DNA of 64,000 nucleotides from Kitasatospora sp. MAA19. GTDB taxonomy: Bacteria > Actinomycetota > Actinomycetes > Streptomycetales > Streptomycetaceae. This document shows, piece by piece, positions 58,977 through 64,000 of this stretch. Position numbers and translations under genes: made by a program. The notes below the pieces were generated by a model, which had not been told where the DNA came from, did not search any database, and was given only the letters and a program-made list of their open reading frames with translations. The stretch is taken from NCBI RefSeq assembly GCF_029894125.1, contig NZ_JARXYZ010000010.1, positions 1 to 64,000 on the forward strand, written 5' to 3'. Positions within the stretch are counted from its first letter, which is position 1, and every line of letters starts with the position of its first letter.

Positions 58977-60380
58977 ATGCCTTTCAGCCAGCCAGCGGTG
59001 ATCCGCTCCCGACGGGTGGTCCTGCCCGACGGTGAGCGCCCCGCCGACGTGCTGATCCGGGACGGGAAGATCGAGCGGGTCGCCGCGTACGGCTCGCTCC
59101 TCGCGGGCGAGCGCCCCGACGCCGACGGCGGCCTCACCGACCTCGGCGACACCGCCCTGTTGCCCGGCCTGGTCGACACCCACGTGCACGTCAACGAGCC
59201 CGGCCGCACCGAGTGGGAGGGCTTCGCCACCGCCACCCGGGCCGCCGCGGCCGGCGGCGTCACCACGATCATCGACATGCCGCTCAACTCCATCCCGCCC
59301 ACCACCACGGTGGAGGGACTGGCCGTCAAGCGGAGGATCGCCGAGGGCCAGGCCTGGGTCGACCTCGGCTTCTGGGGCGGCGCCGTCCCCGGCAACGTCC
59401 CGGACCTCGCGCCGCTGCACGAGGCCGGCGTGTTCGGCTTCAAGAGCTTCCTCGCCCCCTCCGGCGTCGACGAGTTCCCGCACGTCGAGGCCGCGGACCT
59501 GGAGGCGGCGCTGGCCGAGCAGGCCCGGATCGGGGCGCTGGCGATCATCCACGCCGAGGACCCGGCCGTACTGGCCGCCGCCCCGCAGCAACCCGGCGTC
59601 CACTACCGCGACTTCCTCGCCTCCCGCCCCGCCGACGCGGAGACCGCGGCCGTCGCCCACCTGCTGGAGACCGCCCGGTGCACCGGCGCCCGCGTCCACA
59701 TCCTGCACGTCTCCTCCGCCGCCGTGCTGCCGCTGCTGCGCCGAGCGCGCGAGGACGGTGTGCGGGTGACCGCCGAGACCTGCCCGCACTACCTGACCCT
59801 GGCGGCCGAGCAGGTGCCGGACGGCGACACCGCCTTCAAGTGCTGCCCGCCGATCCGCGACGAGACCAACCGCGACCGGCTCTGGCAGGCCCTGGCGGAC
59901 GGCGAGTTCATCGCCGTCGTCTCCGACCACTCTCCCTCCACCCCCGACCTGAAGCTGCTGCCCGAGTACGGCGGCAGCGGCGACTTCGCGGCCGCCTGGG
60001 GCGGCATCGCCTCCCTGCAACTCGGTCTGCCGGCCGTCTGGACCGAGGCCCGCCGCCGCGGTCACGGTCTCGCCGACGTGGTCCGCTGGATGTCCGCCGG
60101 ACCGGCCGAACTGGCCGGCCTCACCGGCATCAAGGGCGCCATCGCGCCCGGCTGCGACGCCGACCTGGTCGCCTTCGACCCCGACGGAGAATTCGCCGTC
60201 CACGCCGCCGGGTTGCATCACCGCAACCCGGTGACCCCGTACGCGGGCCGGACGCTGACCGGCGTGGTCCGCACGACCTGGCTGCGCGGTCGCGCGGTGG
60301 ACACCGCGGCCGAGCCCTTCGGCCGTCAGCTCACCCGGCCCGCCGCAGCCCCCACCACCCCGTCCGACCGCCCGTCCTGA
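58977..60380 (+). CDS. allB: Allantoinase
   Basis: 467 aa cyclic amidohydrolase opening allantoin to allantoate. The binuclear metal site is complete: [16 protein letters not shown] (H-x-H), the carboxylated Lys in [12 protein letters not shown], His in IIHAEDP, His in ILHVSSA and Asp in [21 protein letters not shown] and [15 protein letters not shown] are also typical. ATG 58977 has GGAGG six bases upstream. Nine bp separate it from the allantoicase gene, so allB, alc and catalase form one operon under the AllR-type box at 58814. Confidence 0.97.
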   Translation: MPFSQPAVIRSRRVVLPDGERPADVLIRDGKIERVAAYGSLLAGERPDADGGLTDLGDTALLPGLVDTHVHVNEPGRTEWEGFATATRAAAAGGVTTIIDMPLNSIPPTTTVEGLAVKRRIAEGQAWVDLGFWGGAVPGNVPDLAPLHEAGVFGFKSFLAPSGVDEFPHVEAADLEAALAEQARIGALAIIHAEDPAVLAAAPQQPGVHYRDFLASRPADAETAAVAHLLETARCTGARVHILHVSSAAVLPLLRRAREDGVRVTAETCPHYLTLAAEQVPDGDTAFKCCPPIRDETNRDRLWQALADGEFIAVVSDHSPSTPDLKLLPEYGGSGDFAAAWGGIASLQLGLPAVWTEARRRGHGLADVVRWMSAGPAELAGLTGIKGAIAPGCDADLVAFDPDGEFAVHAAGLHHRNPVTPYAGRTLTGVVRTTWLRGRAVDTAAEPFGRQLTRPAAAPTTPSDRPS

Positions 60381-60389
60381 GGAGACTTC

Positions 60390-61649
60390 GTGACCACTGC
60401 CGACACCCCGAGCGCTCCCTTCACCGAGCTGGTCAACCTGGCCTCGCGGCTGCTGGGCGCGGGCGTCGTCGCCACCAACGAGGACACCTTCGCCGACGCC
60501 GAGAACCTCCTGGTCGCCAAGCCCGCCGAGTTCCGCCCGCACACCTTCGGCCACAAGGGCCAGATCATGGACGGCTGGGAGTCCAAGCGCCGCCGCGGCG
60601 TCTCCGCCGACCAGCCGCACCCCACCGACCAGGACCACGACTGGGCGATCGTCCGGCTCGGCGTCGGCGGTGTGATCCGCGGCCTCGTCGTGGACACCGC
60701 CCACTTCACCGGCAACTACCCGGAGAGCGCCTCCGTCGAGGCCGCCTCCGTCCCCGGCCACCCCTCGCCCGAGGAGCTGGCGGACGCCGAGTGGACCACC
60801 CTGGTGCCGCGCACCCCGCTGCAGGGCGACACCGCCCACGAGTTCGCCGTCGAGGACGCGGGCCGCTACACCCACGTGCGGCTCAACATCTTCCCGGACG
60901 GCGGCGTCGCCCGGCTGCGCGTCCACGGCGAGGTGCTGCCCGACCCGCGCGAACTGGACGGCCTCACCTTCGACCTGGCCGCGCAGGAGTACGGCGGCGT
61001 GGCCGAGGCCGCGTCCGACCGCTACTTCTCCTCCCCGCACAACCTGAACGCTCCCGGTCGCGCCTCCGTCATGGGCGAGGGCTGGGAGACCCGGCGTCGG
61101 CGCGACAAGGCCAACGACTGGGTGCAGATCGTCCTGGCCGGGGGCGGTGAGGTCCTGGCCGCCGAGGTGGACACCACCCACTTCGTCGCCAATGCCCCCG
61201 GCTGGGCCGACCTCGTCGGCTTCGACGCCTCGACCGGGGCGGACCCGGCGGACGGCGAGTGGTTCGAGATCCTGCCCCGCACCCGCCTGCAGCCCGACAC
61301 CCGGCACCGCTTCCGGCTCGACGTCGGCCGCCCGGTGACCCACGTGCGCATCAACGTCTACCCGGACGGCGGCCTCGCCCGCCTCCGGCTCACCGGCCGC
61401 CTCACCGAGGCCGGTCGCGCGGCCCTCGCGCTGCGCTGGTTCAACGCCGTCCCGGCCGTCGAGGCCGCCGCGGCCCTCACCGAGGCCGGCCTGACCGCCG
61501 ACGAGGCCGCCGAGCTGAGCGCCGCCCGTCCGCTGGCGGACCGGGTCGCGGCCACCACCGCCGTCGCCGCGCTCCAGCCCGCCGACGGCCCCGACGGCGA
61601 GAACTCCTCCCGCCGCCGCTCGGCGGTCTGGCTCCTGCTCGGCGTCTGA
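60390..61649 (+). CDS. alc: Allantoicase
   Basis: 419 aa. Two tandem allantoicase beta-sandwich repeats are visible, each with a W-E-[ST]-[KR]-R-R-R block ([15 protein letters not shown] and [16 protein letters not shown]) and a V-D-T-x-H-F strand ([13 protein letters not shown] and [14 protein letters not shown]). It hydrolyses allantoate to ureidoglycolate and urea. GTG 60390 follows GAGGAGACTTC. The last 75 residues ([19 protein letters not shown] onward) lie beyond the second repeat; their start recalls the N-terminal helix of OHCU decarboxylases, but no catalytic part follows. No ureidoglycolate lyase gene is nearby. Confidence 0.95.
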   Translation: MTTADTPSAPFTELVNLASRLLGAGVVATNEDTFADAENLLVAKPAEFRPHTFGHKGQIMDGWESKRRRGVSADQPHPTDQDHDWAIVRLGVGGVIRGLVVDTAHFTGNYPESASVEAASVPGHPSPEELADAEWTTLVPRTPLQGDTAHEFAVEDAGRYTHVRLNIFPDGGVARLRVHGEVLPDPRELDGLTFDLAAQEYGGVAEAASDRYFSSPHNLNAPGRASVMGEGWETRRRRDKANDWVQIVLAGGGEVLAAEVDTTHFVANAPGWADLVGFDASTGADPADGEWFEILPRTRLQPDTRHRFRLDVGRPVTHVRINVYPDGGLARLRLTGRLTEAGRAALALRWFNAVPAVEAAAALTEAGLTADEAAELSAARPLADRVAATTAVAALQPADGPDGENSSRRRSAVWLLLGV

Positions 61650-61705
61650 CGCTTCGTCGCACACCTCTCCACGCACCGCTTGTATCGACACCTGAAGGAC
61701 CCCTC

Positions 61706-63166
61706 ATGTCCAAGATCCTGACCACGGAGTCCGGCGCCCCGGTCGCCGACAACCAGAACTCGGCCTCGGCCGGCGCGTACGGTCCGCTGCTGATCCAGGA
61801 CCAGCAGCTGCTGGAGAAGCTGGCCCGCTTCAACCGCGAGCGCATCCCGGAGCGCGTCGTGCACGCCCGTGGCTCCGGCGCGTACGGCTACTTCGAGGTC
61901 ACCGACGAGGTGTCGCAGTACACCCGCGCGGCCTTCCTCTCCGAGGTCGGCAAGCGCACCGAGGTCTTCCTGCGCTTCTCCACCGTGGCCGGCAACCTGG
62001 GCGCCAGCGACGCGGTGCGCGACCCGCGCGGCTTCGCACTGAAGTTCTACACCGAGCAGGGCAACTACGACCTGGTCGGCAACAACACCCCGGTGTTCTT
62101 CATCAAGGACCCGATCAAGTTCCCCGACTTCATCCACTCGCAGAAGCGCGACCCGTACACCGGCGTGCAGGAGGCGGACAACGTCTGGGACTTCTGGGCC
62201 CACTCGCCCGCCTCGACCCACCAGATCACCTGGCTGTTCGGCGACCGCGGCATCCCGGCCTCCTACCGCCACATGAACGGCTACGGCTCGCACACCTACC
62301 AGTGGGTCAACGCCGAGGGCGAGGCCTACTGGGTCAAGTACCACTTCAAGACCAACCAGGGCATCCGCTCGCTGGACGGCGACCAGTCCGCCGAGGTGCT
62401 CGGCGCCGACGCCGACTCGCACCAGCGCGACCTGCACCAGGCCATCGAGCGCGGCGTCTTCCCGTCCTGGACCCTCTACGTCCAGCTGATGCCGGTCGCC
62501 GAGGCCGCGGACTACCGCTTCAACCCGTTCGACCTCACCAAGGTGTGGCCGCACGCCGACTACCCGCTGGTCAAGGTCGGCCGCCTAGTGCTCAACAAGA
62601 ACCCGGAGAACGTCTTCGCCGACGTCGAGCAGTCCGCGTTCTCGCCGAACAACTTCGTGCCCGGCATCGGCCCCTCCCCGGACAAGATGCTCCAGGGCCG
62701 CCTGTTCGCCTACGCCGACGCCCAGCGCTACCGCCTCGGCGTCAACCACACCCAGCTGCCGGTGAACGCCCCGCGCGCCACCGAGGCGGACAACTACGGC
62801 CGCGACGGCCTGCACGCCGTCAACAAGTCCGGCCGCGGCAAGAACTACGAGCCCAACTCGTACGACGGCCCCGCCCAGACCGACAACGCGCTCGCCGCGC
62901 CGGTCCGGCTGGACGGCTACACCGGCACCTACACCACGCCGGCCCACACCAAGGACGACGACTTCTTCCAGGCGGGCGAACTGTACCGGCTGATGTCCGC
63001 GGGCGAGAAGACCCGCCTGATCGACAACATCGCGGGCTTCCTCGCCCAGGTGACCCGCGAGGACGTCATCGAGAAGAACCTCGCCCACTTCCACGCCGCG
63101 GACGAGGAGTACGGCGCCCGCCTGGAGGCGGCCGTCGCCAAGCTGCGGGCGGGCGACGAGGGCTGA
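61706..63166 (+). CDS. katA: Catalase (monofunctional, clade 3-like)
   Basis: 486 aa small-subunit haem catalase. Distal His is in [17 protein letters not shown], distal Asn in [13 protein letters not shown] and the proximal haem Tyr in [14 protein letters not shown]; these are standard for the family. ATG 61706 has GAAGGACCCCTC upstream. It is 56 bp after alc and probably in the allB operon, where it would remove H2O2 made by uricase. A strong hairpin follows the stop. The symbol katA is by family resemblance. Confidence 0.94.
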   Translation: MSKILTTESGAPVADNQNSASAGAYGPLLIQDQQLLEKLARFNRERIPERVVHARGSGAYGYFEVTDEVSQYTRAAFLSEVGKRTEVFLRFSTVAGNLGASDAVRDPRGFALKFYTEQGNYDLVGNNTPVFFIKDPIKFPDFIHSQKRDPYTGVQEADNVWDFWAHSPASTHQITWLFGDRGIPASYRHMNGYGSHTYQWVNAEGEAYWVKYHFKTNQGIRSLDGDQSAEVLGADADSHQRDLHQAIERGVFPSWTLYVQLMPVAEAADYRFNPFDLTKVWPHADYPLVKVGRLVLNKNPENVFADVEQSAFSPNNFVPGIGPSPDKMLQGRLFAYADAQRYRLGVNHTQLPVNAPRATEADNYGRDGLHAVNKSGRGKNYEPNSYDGPAQTDNALAAPVRLDGYTGTYTTPAHTKDDDFFQAGELYRLMSAGEKTRLIDNIAGFLAQVTREDVIEKNLAHFHAADEEYGARLEAAVAKLRAGDEG

Positions 63167-63234
63167 GCCCCTCCAGCGCCACCTGACCCACCCTCACCGG
63201 CCGCCGGGGCCCCGCCCGCGACCCGGCGGCCGCG

Positions 63235-63276
63235 CGACGGGCCCCTCCTCCCGGGCAGTGGGGGAGGGGCCCGTCG
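63235..63276 (+). terminator. Terminator after catalase
   Basis: CGACGGGCCCCTCC pairs with GGAGGGGCCCGTCG (63235-63248 with 63263-63276), then TGTTTCC. It ends the allB-alc-katA transcript, about 70 bp after the stop. Confidence 0.8.
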
Positions 63277-63357
63277 TGTTTCCTCCGGCCGTGTGTGCCT
63301 CCGGGCCCGCGCGGCCGGTTCCGCCTCCCCAGGTGGGCGGCGGGTGCTCCACGGAAT

Positions 63358-63409
63358 GTTCACGGATATTCACGGACGGCAGTTGCCGGGCCCGCCGGGT
63401 GGATAGGCT
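63358..63409 (+). promoter_or_regulatory. Possible promoter and repeat site of the last IclR gene
   Basis: TTCACGGA occurs at 63358-63365 and 63369-63376, 11 bp apart and embedded in a GAAT...ATTC near-palindrome. TAGGCT at 63404-63409 is a good -10 box; the upstream TTGCCG (63383-63388) is only 15 bases away, so the -35 is uncertain. Confidence 0.4.
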
Positions 63410-63457
63410 GGAGGGTGCCCGCGGTCGCTCCGTGGGGGGACATCGGAAGGGGACGAC

Positions 63458-64000
63458 ATGTCGACACCAGCCCCGGGTCGCCACGCCGCGCTGGACCAGG
63501 GCCTCACCGGCCCGTTCACCTCCCTGCAGCACGCCCTCAGACTGCTGGAGGCCGTCGACCGGCACCCCGACGGCGCCACCCTGGTCGCCCTCGCGCGGGA
63601 GACCTCGCTCGGCCTGCCGACCGTCCGGCGTCTCGCGGAGATCCTCGAGATCGAGGGCTACCTCCAGTGCCAGGACGGGGGTTGGGTACTCGGCGGTACC
63701 TTCGCCCTGCTCGGCCAGTACAACCGGGAGCAGCTGGTGAAGGCCCGGCTGAACCGCAAACTCGCCGAACTGCGCGACGAGTTGGGTGCGGCGGTCTACT
63801 TCACCCGCTACCACGACGGGGAGTTGTCGGTGGAGGCGGTCGCCGCGGCCGAGTACGCGCCGGCGGTGCAGGAGTGGGTGGACTTCCGGGCCACCGCGCA
63901 CGCCAGCGCGATCGGCAAGTGCCTGCTCAGCCAACTCGACTCGGAGGCCCGCCGGGACCACCTCTCCCGCCACCCGGTGGCCCGGCTCACCTCCCGGACC
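63458..64000 (+). CDS. IclR-family regulator (3' end beyond window)
   Basis: 181 codons are present, open to the window edge. The winged helix is clear (LQHALRLLEAVDRHPDGATLVAL, ARETSLGLPTVRRLAEILEIEGYL), followed by the start of the effector domain (NRKLAELRDELGAAVYFTRY, ATAHASAIGKCLLSQLDSEA). ATG 63458 has GGAAGGGG six bases upstream. About 80 residues should be missing. It follows the catalase terminator as a separate unit. It may regulate the neighbouring purine genes or genes to the right, which are not visible. Confidence 0.88.
   Translation, partial: MSTPAPGRHAALDQGLTGPFTSLQHALRLLEAVDRHPDGATLVALARETSLGLPTVRRLAEILEIEGYLQCQDGGWVLGGTFALLGQYNREQLVKARLNRKLAELRDELGAAVYFTRYHDGELSVEAVAAAEYAPAVQEWVDFRATAHASAIGKCLLSQLDSEARRDHLSRHPVARLTSRT

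Overview
The window is about 70-75% G+C, with G or C in almost every third codon position, frequent GTG starts and AGGAGG-type ribosome sites. It carries a CvnABCD conservon, F420-type and SGNH enzymes, sensors and regulators typical of the family Streptomycetaceae (Streptomyces, Kitasatospora or a close relative). It looks like chromosomal DNA: no insertion sequence, prophage, CRISPR array, rRNA or tRNA gene was seen. The first 87 bases are C-rich low complexity and may be a contig edge.

Layout. 0-2.8 kb: FAD monooxygenase divergent from a GntR-TetR fusion regulator, then a small zinc-ribbon protein. 2.8-7.0 kb: sbcDC nuclease operon. 7.2-10.6 kb: conserved hypothetical, NUDIX protein, secreted SGNH lipase. 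10.8-15.6 kb (minus strand): F420-type/hemerythrin fusion, secreted polysaccharide deacetylase, acyl-CoA ligase. 16.1-20.7 kb: cvnABCD. 21.1-32.2 kb: an organosulfur region with three cysteine-containing leader peptides, an orphan winged-helix regulator, an IclR regulator, a DszB-like desulfinase, a sulfonate-type ABC transporter, an SsuD-like monooxygenase, an aldo/keto reductase and a second luciferase-like oxidoreductase. 32.4-37.9 kb: two TetR-controlled catabolic groups. 38.3-44.1 kb: secreted or membrane hydrolases (esterase, lipase, GH16 glycosidase) and small exported proteins. 44.3-64 kb: purine and ureide catabolism.

The purine section is coherent. 8-oxoguanine deaminase and an NCS2 permease supply urate; uricase, HIU hydrolase and OHCU decarboxylase make allantoin; catalase removes the H2O2 formed. 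Allantoinase and allantoicase yield ureidoglycolate. Malate synthase, hydroxypyruvate isomerase, tartronate semialdehyde reductase and glycerate kinase route the glyoxylate into central metabolism. A shared palindrome, TTCAAC-N5-GTTGAA-like, overlaps four candidate promoters (malate synthase, the urate operon, hyi, allantoinase) and is probably the operator of the IclR (AllR-like) regulator at 44.3-45.1 kb. Glyoxylate carboligase, ureidoglycolate lyase and xanthine dehydrogenase are not in the window.

The least conventional signals are in the sulfur region. The desulfinase homologue keeps the Cys-His-Arg set of DszB. All three leader peptides contain the same TGT-TGT-CGC codon run, although TGC is the usual Cys codon here. 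A family of four dispersed AT-richer hairpins, built from CAGATGA/ACAGATAA-like units, lies between genes at 24.9, 29.7, 38.1 and 47.5 kb.
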